64,000 nt of DNA from Heliocidaris erythrogramma (lineage: Eukaryota; Echinodermata; Echinoidea; Camarodonta; Echinometridae), in NCBI GenBank assembly GCA_025617745.1, contig CM046873.1, positions 30,021,410-30,085,409 of the forward strand. The letters run 5' to 3'. The position numbers were made by a program, and so were the translations under genes. The notes beneath the pieces were generated by a model. It did not search any database. It was not told the DNA's origin and saw only the letters and a program-made list of their open reading frames with translations. Shown here in pieces: positions 44,748-58,600 of the stretch. Positions within the stretch are counted from its first letter, which is position 1; each line of letters opens with the position of its first letter.

Positions 44748-46687
44748 TAGCCTTATCTCGTATTCCATATGTATAGAACAATTAATCGAGTACAGTTTTC
44801 AGATCTTTATCATGTTCATTATCAACTGCACGTGTGCCACTTGACACCGTTTGAAAAGTCATCTGCACTAGTGAAAATGCAACATAATGTTACCTAAAAA
44901 TGATATAATGTTCCAATATAAGTTGGAATTGTTTAACGTTCAAAATTACCAAACTGGGTTAGAGGCAGAAGGCTTTTTATGAAAGATAATCAAAGCACCA
45001 ATATTCACTAATCTATGGACGAAATATATAGGCTTACCTAATCTAGTGCTTGGTTCAGTAGTCCTTGAATCCTCAGCTACCTTCTATATGTGAACAGTAT
45101 TGTGATCATCTGACTGATCACGTAAAATAATCTGGATTTGATGATGATTTTCTCTATATGAAAGAACAGATTGCAATATTCATACTCAGTCCATTGCGAA
45201 TTCTTTGCTTCTGATGCGGTGAAACACCTTAAGATTTCTGTGGATTGTGGGTGGTCAAAGGTGGTTAGTTTGATCAGATCTAATGCTGCTTTCTGACAGC
45301 TTATGTGAAGCACTAGTGTATTTACTGGAATGATAACTCAGCCCACTGCGAATCCTTTGATTTGCATGGATGTTGTGAGACAGCTAAAAATATTTTTTGA
45401 TTTTGACGAGTCAAACCAGATCCGTTTGATCAGTTCAAATGTTGGTTTCTTACAGCTTAATAGTTCGAAGCACAAGGGTATTTACTGGAATAATAACTCA
45501 GCCCACTTTGAATCCATGCTGCTCTGCATGAATGTTGCCAAATAGATAGAACTATTGTTGATTGTGATGAGTCAGACCTGATCCTTATGGTCAGTTCAAA
45601 TGCTGGTGCCTCACAGCTTCAAAATGCTAAGCACAAGGCTCTACTGAAATGATTTCTGCCACCACTTCCTGGTCTGACACTCCAAATGAACCCAAAATGC
45701 ACTTGTAACGAGCAGCATGTTTGCAGCATGATCAGCGAACCATTTGGTGACAAAAATTGCATGGGGTTTTGTATGTCTTTTAATATTTGGTGGAAATGAT
45801 TTAAAACTGAAAATGATGTATTGAAAAAACATGCCTGACGTGCATAGGAGAACGGATACAAATAAGTTCTTCCATTTACATCTTTGCTTTAATATGGAAA
45901 TATTTTGCAATCATTCCTTTGTTTTAAACGAAGTGTCTTGCATACATGAATCTCAGGCTTTCTGCCATCCAAATGCATCACAAGTTGAAATATTTTCTGC
46001 GAGAAGTGGTCAGACATTAGGGAACAATTGTTCCAAGCTTTACTTCTTAAAAAGTATAGGGTTAGGGCCGACATTGGTTTTTAGGTAAAACAGGTTTAGG
46101 CCTGGAGTAATGATGGGTTATAGTGTCCAGGGCTGAAGTTATAGGGACTTGATTAAGGTAGAAAATTGAACACGGAGCAATGTTTTGAAGAGAATGTGTT
46201 GCATAATCGTCCAGTCACCCTGTAATATCATTCGATGTTCTACGATGTCGTGCGATATGGTACGATACCCCGTGATACCATACCCTGTTTATGTCGTATG
46301 ACGATAAATCTAAAGCTCCTAAAGCATGCCAATCGACGTAACATCATACTACAACATGTGTTTGATTATAGACCTGTTCAGTTTAGGTGCTGTTTTTTTA
46401 TGCTAATGTATAAATGGGGGGCTTCAAGCATGCCTAACAAAAGCATTAACATCTCAACGCACCTGGCCCATTGCATAACCCATTGAATCATCTTTTCTTC
46501 CTTTTTGGAAGCCCCCCCCCCCCCCCCCCCCATTATGGCTGACATAAACTACAGTGTTCTGAAACCGAATTTGTCTATACCATGATTATACCTCAGTTAC
46601 ACGGCCAAGCCGACTCCACACTGACTCCAAATCGAACGATTCTTGGTCATTATCGGTAATGTTATATTTTGTTCGGTCTGTTGTCTT
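44748..46687. repeat. Large repeat unit, copy 2, second part
   Basis: Paralogue of 36168-39629. It lacks the 37207 and 38051 elements but has a 20-bp poly(C) run (46512-46531) and an insertion of about 215 bp at about 46373-46588 bracketed by gattata words. Confidence 0.8.
45150..45645. repeat. Degenerate tandem repeat, about 160 bp
   Basis: Units share tatttactggaatgataact plus cagcccact, gacgagtcaaaccagatccg, and ttgatcag...cttacagctt...gaagcaca. Boundaries are near 45312, 45475 and 45640. The paralogous copy near 36740 has lost most of it. Confidence 0.7.
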
Positions 46688-47090
46688 TCTGGTGTGGGCC
46701 TGAATCGTGTGACTGAGGTATTAGGTTTACGAAACAAATCGTAGCCTGTCGCTGTCTTACACAGGCTTTCTTGGCTTATCTCATCGTAAAGTACGTATTT
46801 CAGGACTTGTCGTATGAAAATACTTTGTTCAACTTTAATCTAAAAAAGAAAGATTTCTTTGTACTCCAAAGAGCGGCATTGAAATAGTTCAAAAACATAT
46901 TTAGCCTAAAATTCTGTACTCATCGCTACGTGTGCCTTAGAACCTTAGCATGCTTGGAGTTGAGCCAAAAAAAGGAGCGCTGTTCCAAACAATGAGCAAG
47001 GGAAAAGGAAAATATTCAGTTCAATTCCTTTATAGAATATGCAAATAATACCTCATGAGTAACAAAAGAGAGTCAGACAAAACCAGTCTC
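46688..47090. repeat. Large repeat unit, start of copy 3
   Basis: Similar to 39630-40030 and 5294-5640 (cgtagcctgtcgctgtctta, gcttggagttgagccaaaaa), but more diverged (about 15% by eye). Similarity ends near 47090. It makes the units head-to-tail with a spacing of 7.06 kb including insertions. Confidence 0.75.
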
Positions 47091-49706
47091 TCTCTGTCCC
47101 ATTTGTGAATTTTAGCAGTGTGTGCAGTTAATCAGTGGTTATTGGCAAACTCCCAATCGTACAAATAAAGTATCGGATTTATAAATACGTTTCTACTTAA
47201 ACAGTAACACAGACTCAAGTATTCAGCTGTTCAGTGAGGGTGGCGTGGAAACAATGCCCCAAGAGAGCCCCTTTAAAAGAGGGTCCATGATTTTTTTTAA
47301 AAGTAAAAAACAACAAACAGGATCACAATGAACATTGAGAAAGCGATTTAGATTTTGTTTTTGGAACTTCTAACTGAACAAAATTTATGGCTGGTAAAAA
47401 ATTGAACATTTTCTGTTGTGGATCTGAAAAACAAATGTCTTACTCTTAACTAAACCAGATGAACATCTGAAATGACTTTCTAATCGTTCTGGACTCACTA
47501 TCTTTCCTTGTTGGGAAAAGTTTAAAAATATTTGCCCCACATCCTTGGCCTCCGAGTTGCCACGAACAGCTCATTCATTTCTCGACAATGTCCAAAGATT
47601 GATACATACATAACAGAATATTTCAAAATTAAATTACAAATATGCTTTCACTTGGAAAAACTTACGTGTCTCATTACAGCTTCTGATATTTACATATTTA
47701 ATAGATAAAAAAAACATTTTAAACGGATACATATGATTTCATTTGATAACTGAAATCATATCTTTAAAAATGAAATGTGTCATGTAGTTCATATTAAGTT
47801 TTTCTCCTCACTGTCAGTTATTCATTTAATTCACACAGAACAGAACATTAAAAGCTTTAACAATGAAATATAATTTCATTTGTAGAGTAGGCCTATGTCA
47901 TCTGAAATACATAAAACGTTAAGTTTGTTCTCAAGTAATAGCATGAATGAAACATAATTATATTAAAAGTCGTATTCCATACGCAAAAAAAACCCACAAA
48001 AACACACACATCTGGGTTATTATACGAAATACACAACTCATCATATCTTGAATGCGAAAAATGTAACATAACATTTCTAATCACAAGAAAAGTCTAATTA
48101 TGAACTATTCTGTACGTATCATGAATGGCAGAATTGAAGAATGAACACAAATAATCAAAATCAATTAGAGTAATTTCATAATTCCATGATTCTTCATGAA
48201 AGTAAGTTTAATGAAATTGAGTACATAATAACATTAAAATACTATAATGTCAGTGTAAGCACATGGGATAGGTGAAATGCAACATTTCAGAGCATACTAT
48301 GGCTCCACGTTTGTGGTTTGGCTCAATAACTTTTTATTCAGAGCTCTAAAAATATACTACATGCATGAGCAGAAAGAGCAAAAAAAAAAAGGAATTTGAA
48401 AAAGGAGAATAAGCTTTCAAATCCCTAAATTGGCCAAACATTGAGAGGTACCGTTCAAAAATCATTGTTTTTTTAAAATCAAAATTGTCACATTTTTTCA
48501 ACTTTTCGACAAAATTTTAACCATGGCTATTGTTGTTAAAGACATCGTGCTTTATTAGAACCATGTAACACTAATAAAAAATATTATTGTTGCCAATTTG
48601 AAGAACAAAATGTGATCAGTTTAGCCCTTAAATAATTCCTGTCATGAAAGGTTTAAGCACGAGCTGCATGGGCGGTTAATACAGAAATGAAGGTTGACCT
48701 GTAACCTTGATGGATGCAATGTCATACGTATAATATACTAGTACACTAAGTTATCTGATGAGGCAACTCACGGCTAAACGTTTTTATGTAAGAATCACCG
48801 TCGATATTTAGCATATGGATACATTATTCAAATGATATCATGAATTCCCATATTTGGTACTGATATGATAATGCAGGAGCAATACAAGTTTCCAACTGGT
48901 ACATATCTGATGTGATAGGCTTATCGTTGATATCAATCAGATAATGCATTTCTAAACATTCAAATTGTATTTAGAAATGATGCACATTTGCTTATAGTTC
49001 GTAATAATTCATATGTACATAATTTTCATTTGATTTTCAATATCCTTCATTCCGGTCCTGCCAATGAATATATACAGAATACAAACACAGTATTTGTATT
49101 CTTTAAGAGTCCTGCAAACCACGGACCTTCAGGACTTCAATCTTTGTGCAACAAGCATGTCATTCAGTGAATGGGAGAAGTGAAGTGACATGACAGGAAA
49201 TAAGGTAAAGTAAACCTTTGATATTACGAAATGTTTGATTGTGATTTGCTTACTGATAATGCAATAAACAATATAATATGTTGTTCTTCAATTACATTAA
49301 TTTAATTGGATTTTATCCTGTTTTGTCTTTTTTCTTAATATTAGTGACGTATGATCCTTGTAAATAATTTCTCATTTCTCTTTTCTGTACCAACATGACC
49401 CAACTTTATATGTGCCTAAAATTATATTACACACGGTTGGATATACATATAGGCCTATATACGTCATTTTATAGGCTATACAACACACTTTACTGAGTTA
49501 GTTTACACAGCTTATGAAATTATCGCTACATTTGACATGTTTGCTCCACCCATCATTTCGGAATATAATGGACATGTATTGCAAGTGATAACTTGTCAGT
49601 CTATATGAATAATCATCATAAGACGATTATATATATATATATATATCTATATCTTCTGATGCAACCTTATATCAATAATAGATAATTTAGCTCCATGTAT
49701 ATGATC
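47091..49706. other. No gene recognised
   Basis: AT-rich sequence with short ORFs only. Includes a (ta)n tract at about 49628-49647. No splice-bounded coding exon with recognisable protein was found on either strand. Confidence 0.5.
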
Positions 49707-49708
49707 TA

Positions 49709-51018
49709 CACTGTTAGAACGTTGATTAAAATTTTTAATCTTGTTGGTTAAAATTTTAATCAACCGAGGGTTACCAGGTGAACCACACATTTGTAGGTTA
49801 AAACTTTAATCAACGGCCTGTTGATTAAAGTTTAACCTGTGGTCGATTAAAAGTTTTAATCATTTGTTGGTTAATCGTATTTTGCTCAACGTTGGTTAAA
49901 TTGGTGTTGATTAAACTAAAACATATTGTTGGTTAAATGTTTAACCATTTGTTGGTTAGTTTTATTTTGTTGGTTAAATGTTTAACCATTTGTTGGTTAA
50001 TCATATTTTGCTCAACATTGGTTAAAATGGTGTTGATTAAACTTAAACAAATTGTTGGTTAAATGTTTAACCATTTGTTGGTTAGATTTATTTGATGAGA
50101 AACTCCCCGGAGAAACTCTTTTCATATCTGTAATTGTTGTCTAGCTAGCCTTATAACGAAATAGATCTACTCAGTGATCTACTTTCAGCGGTTTGGTAAG
50201 TTCGACCTTCTCAGACCTGGACTAGACTTGACTAAGCCAGGCCCACCGGTAGACTACGCCTACGCCTACATTGGTGCTTATATCTTTTTCTCAAAAAACT
50301 GTTCTAGTTTCAGTGTTTGTCAAATTGCCCTGTCCGCGAAATATGGACATGCGCGAAGTTGAACACACCGCCATACCGCCGGCGTCGCCTCCTCGCTACC
50401 ATAGGCGCAGTCAGTAAATCTACCGGTGGGCCTGGCTTAGCCAGGTCTAGTCCAGATCGAGCAGGTCGAACTTACTCCCAAGCCGTTTAAATTAGAAAGA
50501 AAGAGCACACTGTAGATCTATTTCTTCCCAAGATTAAGCTGGACAACAATCACATATATGAATAATAGTTTCTCACCTTCAAACACGCCGACAAACTCTT
50601 TGAAAGTCCCCACTCATTCAGCGACTTGAATGACAATGCCTTCCACTTTTATCGCAAACAATTTCTGTGATAGATTTGTGCGCAGCGAATTTGTTCCAAA
50701 TCCATATGCGCATGCGCTGTTCGGTCACGCGATTGGTATTTTAATCAACTTTGATCAAACTTTTAACCAACAAAACGATAAAGTGTCTTGACAGTTAGCA
50801 CTATCAGTTTGGCGGGAAAGCAGAGAACACTGTTTTTAATCAATGTTGGTTACAAAGTAACCAATAAGAATAAAAACAATAATTTTAATCAACAATATTT
50901 TTAACCCACGCAAGATTAAAAGTCATTTTTAACCAACATTCATTTTATAACCAATGTTGAGCGATTTTTAATCAACATTTTTTTAATCCGTAGTTTTTTA
51001 ATACATGTTTTAACAGTG
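49709..51018. mobile_element. TA-flanked foldback element with gttggttaaa arrays
   Basis: Ends cactgttagaac and gttttaacagtg lie between TA dinucleotides (49707-49708 and 51019-51020). Inside both ends, short units such as gttgattaaa, tggttaaatgtttaacca and their complements repeat about every 20-40 bp and can pair locally and across the element. A further palindromic element is nested at 50161-50521. No coding capacity. Confidence 0.75.
50161..50521. mobile_element. Nested palindromic element
   Basis: Outer atagatctac and gtagatctat, then inverted arms of about 80 bp including gtaagttcgacct and tagacttgactaagccaggc plus ccaccggtaga against its complement at about 50418-50478. Confidence 0.75.
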
Positions 51019-51020
51019 TA

Positions 51021-52550
51021 TAATGTTGACATGCACACTTTTGGGGATATATTATATATTATGAATTATATATCTTGTTAAATACTATATTAGTATATTT
51101 ATGATTTTATGTAGATAGAAAAGACTTGATTTCAAAGCTTTGTGTGTACATTTCCATAGATATGCATGTATATAAATTCAAAATACATTTTAATGTAATA
51201 TCCTAAATTATTAGGATTTTACTGTTCCTATTTATCATTGTATTATCACTGACATATATCAGTTATATGCTCTAAATAACTGTATCTATACCTTTGCAAT
51301 ATATATGTATACCCTATTATATGTTTATTAACAGAATATTAATGTAAATCAATGATGTTTAATAAATAAAATACACACCACTCAATATCCACATAATAAT
51401 ATGCACAGTAAATATGGAAACTTATTCGTATATTAAAAAGTGGATATACAAACATGAATCAACGTTTTGTTTTTGTGAGTCAGTAAAATGATGAATGACA
51501 TAGGGCCTATATAAAGTCCAAAAAAACTTAAATAGTCATAATTGACTGGTATAAGCCTATAAACTCAAAACAAAAAAAAAAAAAAAAATTGAAAAACTTT
51601 CCCAAGTCAGAATACTTCGGTTAATTTCTATATATTTCACAATGTTATCCATTTAACCTTACTTATCTAAACTGGTTTACATAACCATGTTGTTCGACGC
51701 ATTGGGCGTCCATTTAAATGGATATAATTATGTGCGTATTATAAATGTTGCTATTATTGCTGTAATTATAAAACTGTACATCCATGTGCTATCTTACACT
51801 AAAACTGCCAATAATATTATAGTATATTAACAGAGTAAATATTATTGCTGTAATTATTATGGTATATAAAACTGTACATCCATGTGCTATCTTACAATAA
51901 AACTTCCAATGAATGGCATATATTCACAGAGTAAATAATCATTTAGAAACAACATCTAAATTAATGCAAAAATTTTCTGCATAAAATATCAATTTGTCAA
52001 TCAGTTTCCTTTAGTTTTCACACACTATATCACTGTCCATTAGATTACTGTTTACTTGATATACGTAGTGTAACAATGAAGTATAATTTGACTGTATAAC
52101 TTAAACTATAGACATACTACTAATACTAGTACTAATATTTACAGGTCTCTCGAAATTCGTGAGCATGCATGTGTCACAATGGTCACAATCATGACTTGTG
52201 TGAAAGAGTCAAGAGTTGTGCATCTCCAGCATTACCCCGGAACCGGAAATTCATGAAATTACTGCGGACTGACATTCGGGAATCGTTGATTATATTGTGG
52301 GGATGTTGTAGGGACTTCTTTTTATTTATTTTTTAATTTTTTTTTTTAATTCAATACTTCTTTTTCCCAAAGTAACGAGGATGTTTTATAAAGTCTTATC
52401 GAGGTAAAATAGAATTAGATTACTATCATATGAAACAATTCAAGAATTATACAGAGCATCACACTTCTACAAAATAAAGTTCCTAGAATTAATCTTGTGA
52501 TCCATCTACGTCATCATAATAGTACACGACGACTAAAACGATACTGTAAA
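51021..52550. other. Intergenic and presumed 5' flank of the ARFGAP gene
   Basis: Very AT-rich. A direct repeat of about 100 bp (tattattgctgtaattat, actgtacatccatgtgctat) occurs at 51748-51800 and 51838-51900. Near the gene, ctacgtcatcat at 52506-52517 resembles a CRE/ATF half-site. No TATA box can be defended, and the transcription start cannot be set from sequence alone. Confidence 0.4.
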
Positions 52551-52622
52551 ATGGCTGGTGGTCCGTCAAAATCCGATATTCAGACTATTTTCAAACGTCT
52601 ACGTTCGATTCCGACAAATAAA
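52551..52622 (+). CDS. ARFGAP2/3: ARFGAP2/3 coding exon 1
   Basis: 24 codons from the ATG (context taaaATGG) to a GTAAGT donor at 52623, phase 0. Upstream in-frame sequence has no alternative start with family similarity. Confidence 0.9.
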
Positions 52623-55600
52623 GTAAGTACTTCTGAAAATTATACAACTTCGCAATGAATTATCAATGATTTTCCCTTTTAGATTTATTGCATTTACTGT
52701 AAGAAATCGTAGCATATTTTGGTCATTCATGTCGGTACGTGCTAATCTGCGCACAGTGAGTGGCTGGCAAAGGACGCCGGTACAGTGCCAGGCAGTGGCA
52801 GTGCAGTGAAGATCACAAATTCACATGAATGAATGCACACTGGGCATTGGCTGCATCCCGTCGGTCGGCGTTGCCACACGGGTAGGCATGGTAGGCAAGA
52901 TCACATAGGTACATTCCTATACTTCGTGTGTATAATGTAGGCAGTCATACACCTCATCTTTTTAAAACACCACTGCACAAAAGTCAACAATATTCACTCA
53001 AAATCGGCATTTAATTTTCAAAAACCGACCCCAAAATATCCAAGAAATACAATAAATTCAACTCACCAATGTTGGAAAAGATATTTACAAAAATGAAATC
53101 CGCAATTTACTGTTGATTCTCGCGAAACGAGCTATCGGAGTCATTGTGTACATTTCCTGGTCGCCGCGGGCGCTGACATCTCCCCAAAAGAGTTTTGTCC
53201 TCAAAAATTCGGTCCCTATGGCGTACACGGAAAAGTTCCGATTTTCTGTGTGCGCGATCGTAAAGATCGATGTGCCCTTGCGATCCCGAGTTTCTTCGTG
53301 GACAAAAATTATATTGGCCGATTTTAGTCTAAGACATCGGCAGTTTGTAAACAACACGCGATCGCGAAACAAATCGGCGGGGATTTCTCCGGTTTTGGAC
53401 AAGATTTTGACTTTGGATTTTGCTGTAAATATCAAAAGTTCTTCCTAACGGCCATTTGAGGTACTAGGAGTGAGATTTTTAAGGGCTGAATTTGAAAGCA
53501 AGTATTTAAAATATTTATCTTATTTTCCCCCCATACCTTTAGTACATGCGACAGAAAATACCAACTATTTTACAGAAATGTACCCGGGAGTGGGCAAGAT
53601 AGCTTCCTGAGTGTTAAAAAAAAGGGCTATAAAAAGTATACGCCATTTACACTGCATGAAGCTAGGAGTTTTATTCTTCCAATCTAATAATGGCTTTTTT
53701 GCTAATGCCTAACTTTTATGGCGCAAGGTTAGCAGGTCATGAAAAATGCCCTGGAAAATACAGCCTTCTCGTCATGCTCGTGAAATAAGCCACCGTCATC
53801 ACTCACGGGTACATTCCTGTAAAATAGTTGGTATTTTCTGTCGCATGTACTAAAGGTATGGGGGGAAAATAAGATAAATATTTTAAATACCTTGCTTTCA
53901 AATTCAGCCCTTAAAAATCTCACTCCTACCTCAAATGGCCGTTAGGAACACTCATAGGTACACGCCATTGCCGACTGTGTAGTAACGCAGCCAACACACA
54001 TCCCATACCTAAACTGCATCACTGTGCATTTTTGGCTATATTTAATTGAAACTGATCTATTGCAGTTTACTTAAATGCAAATAATTATGTTGAATAATAG
54101 ATGATTAAAACTTACCAGGTTGTTTTGTGACCTTTGAAGAGGGTTTCCTGAAATTTTGGGTCCTTTTTGTCGATAACTGCTATCGAGACTGTCCCGTCAG
54201 CATCCAGTTTGTATTTTTCACGATTATGATGAAGGGAGCCCTCAGCGCTCGTAAAAAGTCGTAGTACCGGCGCGATCTACGAAGACCTGAAAGGGCCAAA
54301 CTGACGACGTGAAAAATAAAAAATATTACGTACGTACGTAATAATTATTACGTACGTACGTAATATTTTTAATTTTTTTACGTCGTCAGTTTGGCCCTTC
54401 CAGGTCTTCGTAGAATAGCTTGTGTGCGTAACATTCTGCGTACGTATCTACGGTGCATAACCATGTAGAGCGGCCTCACTAGTGCGCAACATTATTGAGA
54501 GCAGTCGTCATCCGTATGGAGGTGTGGGTAACAAGTACCAAAAAGAGGGCTGTAAATGTAAGTTTTTATAACTTTCTACATTTTGTATCTTAACGAACTG
54601 ATAACTTAAAATCTAAAGAATGATACTTAAGTATCAGTTTGCCCACAAAAACCTCCATTTCAAACAAAATTACATCTGTATCCCCAATACCCAGTATACA
54701 CACATGTATATGATCCTAATGGTCAATATGACCATTGCTTGCTGATGTGGTTAGGAAGAACTTTTGATATTTTCAGCAAAATCCAAAGTCAAAATCTTGT
54801 CCAAAACCGGAGAAATCCCCGCCGATTTGTTTTGCGATCGCGTGTTGTTTACATACTGCCGATGTCTTAGACTAAAATCGGCCAATAAAATTTTTGTCCA
54901 CGAAGAAACTCGGGATCGCAAGCGCACAGCGATCTTTACGATCGCGCACACAGAAAATCGGGACTTTCCGTGTATGCCACATAGAGACCAAATTTTTAAG
55001 GACAAAACTCTTTTGGGGAGATGTCAGCGCCCGCGGCGACCAGGAAATGTACACAATGACTCCGATAACTCATTTCGCGAGAATCAACAGTAAATTACGG
55101 ATTTGATTTTTGGAAATATCTTTTCCAACATCGGTGAGTTGAATTTATTGTATTTCTTGGATATTTAGTGGTCGGTTTTTGTAAATTAAATGCCGATTTT
55201 GAGTGAATGTTTGTGACTTTTGTGCAGTGGTGTTTTAAAAAGTTGAGGTGTATGACTGCCTACATTATACACACGAAGTATAGGAATGTAGCTATGAGTG
55301 ACCGTCATGACCGTCAGTCACTGCCGTTTAAAGTCAATGGAGGATGTGATTCTCATAGTCATAGGCATTCTCATACTCATAGACATGTACAAAGTGAATG
55401 CGGGGTGGCTTATTTCACGAGAATGCCGAAAATACCTTACCTGATAACTCCTGCAACCGACAGATTCTTGACCACACTCCACAGCGTCTCCTAGACTAGT
55501 CCTAGGGAAACTTCGGAGTGATTGTGTTCAAATTATTAGTTACGGTTGTTGCAACAGGCTGTTTCGGACTTGTTTCATGGCTTTAGGCTGGAGCTCTGGC

Positions 55601-58600
55601 CTGGAAAGTTGGCGGGCTGCGGGGCCGGAGCGGTCGACTTTTCTTATTGGCACAATCATATTACCAAGTAGGCCTAGTCGATTACTCATCCGAAAAAGTC
55701 ATCCGAAAAAGTCCATGTACATGATTATCGAAAAAGGCCTTTCCAAACGGGCCTGGTCATATTTTATGAAATATCAAGCCTGTGTGGTTGGTATCCTGAT
55801 GGCGATGTTCCAAAATTCTCAATCTAACGCTAAATGTTAGAAATGTAGATCTGCATATGATTAGGTATCTTATTACACAAGACTTGAAGTTAAAGAGAGC
55901 TTTCCGCATATTTGGGAAACTCGCTGTTAGCTGTGCCTTGTTTGGTGGGCAAATTGAGGGACATGAATCCAGATTAACTCATTAGCCCAAAGAGTTGAAT
56001 TGTTTGCAAGTGCTTGTGTTGAATTTTGCATTAAATACACGTTTAAAAACACTTACATTAAAAATTATTTGGTATCAATTTGTAAAATGATTAGCAAAGA
56101 AGAAATGTTGAAAATTTCAAGAGTTAAAATTGTACAAAGTTGAAATTTAAGGCCTTAAAACTTAGCCACATAGGCTTACCGTAATGTTTTATAGAATATG
56201 ACATAGAACATCAAGCCACACAGGGGAAGCAGTCTCCCATATGGAGAGACAAGTAAACAAAAAAAATCAGTGGGCAAGATTCATCCATTTGATGATCCAT
56301 GTACAGTGAATATTGCAAGCCACCTTCAGAGCTTGCTAAACTCTTCCTCTTCCTGCCCGTCATCGATGTACCGGTAGACTTAATTACCATCACTTGTACA
56401 TATACATGTAAATTTCGCTGCTCAATTAGCATTACAAGACGGCGAGATCGGCACAGAATGTGCGCTGTAGATGGAACAAAGTACAAGGCATTTTAATTGT
56501 GCTAATATCTTGCATGCGTATACTTCTGTTTATGCGTGCGACTATAGAAGTCGCTACCAGGAGACCTCATTACTTGTAACTCTGCCAACTATTTCAAGCA
56601 GGAGGTACAGGAAATCAAGCTCTGGTAGAAGGGGATTGCTGTTTTTCAGTTGCACATAGTTTTATCATATAGTCCTTTTATACAGCACTCTATATACATT
56701 GTACACTACACTTGGGCTCTGTTTCAAAAAATTGTTATCAATAACAAGTTACAATCACAGTTAGGCCAAAAAAAAAAATTGTTGTATTGACGTAACCCGC
56801 CCGACCCTAAAAATGTTGCCGCCCCTAGGTTTTTTTTTTTTTTTGCTATCGCAATCGCGATCGAAAAACCCGGAAGTGTTGCAGACAGAACTAGCTGCAT
56901 GTATTATGTACTATACTGTCGTTTAAAAAAAAAAAAAAAAATCCTGACCTACCTACCCTATTTTTCAGTGACCCGTTACGCCAATACAACATTTTTTTTT
57001 TTTTTGCCTTATGAGCTACTGAAGTACTTGCATCTGATTGGCTGATATCAAATTTGTTATGGATTTGTAGAAGTTGTTACTGATGATGAGTTTTATGAAA
57101 TGGGGCTCAGACCCGCCAAACAGTACGAGAATACACCAGATGGTGGACTGTACTCACCTAGAAGAAGACGGCGAAGCCCAACATTTAATTTTTGAACTTT
57201 TATGGGGGCGGGCGGACATAGATAATTGGCACCCATGTGTCTTGGGTGCCTGTTGTGTCAAGTCCTGCGTATGAGTACCTATTGAAATGATAAATGAAGT
57301 AAGATAATGAGGGGTAAATTTTTGCTTTGCGTCCTTTCCAGATATGCTTCGACTGCAATTCCAAGAACCCAACCTGGGCTAGTGTCACATATGGTGTATT
57401 CCTCTGTATAGATTGTTCCGCAACGCATAGATCACTTGGTGTTCATTTAACATTTATCAGGTAAGAAAACTGCTTCAGTATACATGTTTTTAAGCTGTGT
57501 TTGATTGGTGGAATTTGTCATGTTATTGGTATACTAGATTAACTTGATGCATATTAATTCTCTAACTCTTAGTCGGTTTAAGTATTTTCTTTTGCCAATA
57601 TGTATCCTTTTTTTTCTCCCTCTCTCTGTTTGTTTTCCTGCCTCGACCAATATCTCTTTTCTTAGACGTAATATAATTACTCAAGTTGGAGTATGTGCTT
57701 GGTACAAGAATATCTCTCTCTCTATCTCTCTTTGTTTCTGTTTCTGTTTCTGTTTCCCTCTATAACTCACCATCCTTCATTTTTATTTTTTTACTCCAAA
57801 GAAAGTCAGGCAATTAATTTCTATCAGTGTATCCCTTTTCAATTAAGGGCTTGCACCAAGCTTATATTACACTTATCCTACATGCGCTTTAAGAAGTTTA
57901 GTGTACATTTGGTGCTGTGACATACATGTATGCTCTGCCTACAGTTGCTCCGAGCTTTATTTCATTAAAGATGTAAGTTTCGGGTTGCAATTGAGTTTTA
58001 AGTTAGTTTTAGGGTTAGGGTTACATGTAGATTCAGTGTTAGTCTAGGGTTAAAGTTTAGAATGTGGCTAGTTAGTATAAAATTAGAGCGGAGCAGTTGT
58101 CTTTTAAAGCATTCAACTGTACATTTATGTTTATTTTTTCTTATTATTCCAGATCAACTCAATTAGATACTTCATGGACATGGCCGCAGTTACGTGCAAT
58201 GCAAGTCGGAGGAAATGCCAATGCTGTAAGTCGTTAGTAAATTAACCTACAATCCTACATGAATCTAAAGGCCACCCATGAGCTCAGGGGGGTGTTTCAT
58301 AAAGCTGTTCGTAAGTTATGCATGACTTTACGCACGACTGGTGATCAGTTCTTGTGCGAAATGATTGAGAATCTGACTAGTATAGCACCCAAGAACATGT
58401 TCCAGTCGTTCGTAAAGTCATTCGTAACTTTACGAACAGCTTTATGAAACACCACCCCGGGCCTATATCTGACCTTTATAAACAAGTAGCTTGTTGTTGC
58501 TGTTGTTTGATGGCAATTGTCCATCATTTTTTTTTTTCGTGCATTTCAAAAGGGTGTTGCTTGCTCACTACTCAATCACAGATAGCACCAAAAGGTAGAT

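Larger units (their letters stand above)
52901..55300. mobile_element. Long-TIR element in ARFGAP intron 1
   Basis: Arms 52901-53449 and 54750-55300 are inverted copies, about 90% similar by eye, with landmarks tgcacaaaagtc/gacttttgtgca and cgatcgcg-rich blocks. Both arms keep long overlapping frames (53085-53448 and 54764-55093), but these are the same DNA read on both strands and have no recognised domain. The centre carries two further palindromes (53443-53948 and 54276-54414). Confidence 0.75.

Noticed and set aside
53085..53448. Overlapping ORFs of 111-116 codons on both strands in intron 1 and again at 54751-55106
   Set aside because: Both are parts of the inverted arms of one element, read on either strand. 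The protein versions differ by frameshifts and show no domain.
55577..55840. 87-codon plus-strand ORF in intron 1
   Set aside because: No conserved motif, no repeat copy or splice context to support it.
57074..57274. Short ORFs on both strands just before ARFGAP exon 2
   Set aside because: Intronic, no similarity, and the reverse-strand frames overlap the antisense of the real exon.
58000..58060. ttagggttaggg telomere-like words (also near 36985 and 46060)
   Set aside because: Only one or two units each, in introns or repeats; too short for interstitial telomere sequence.
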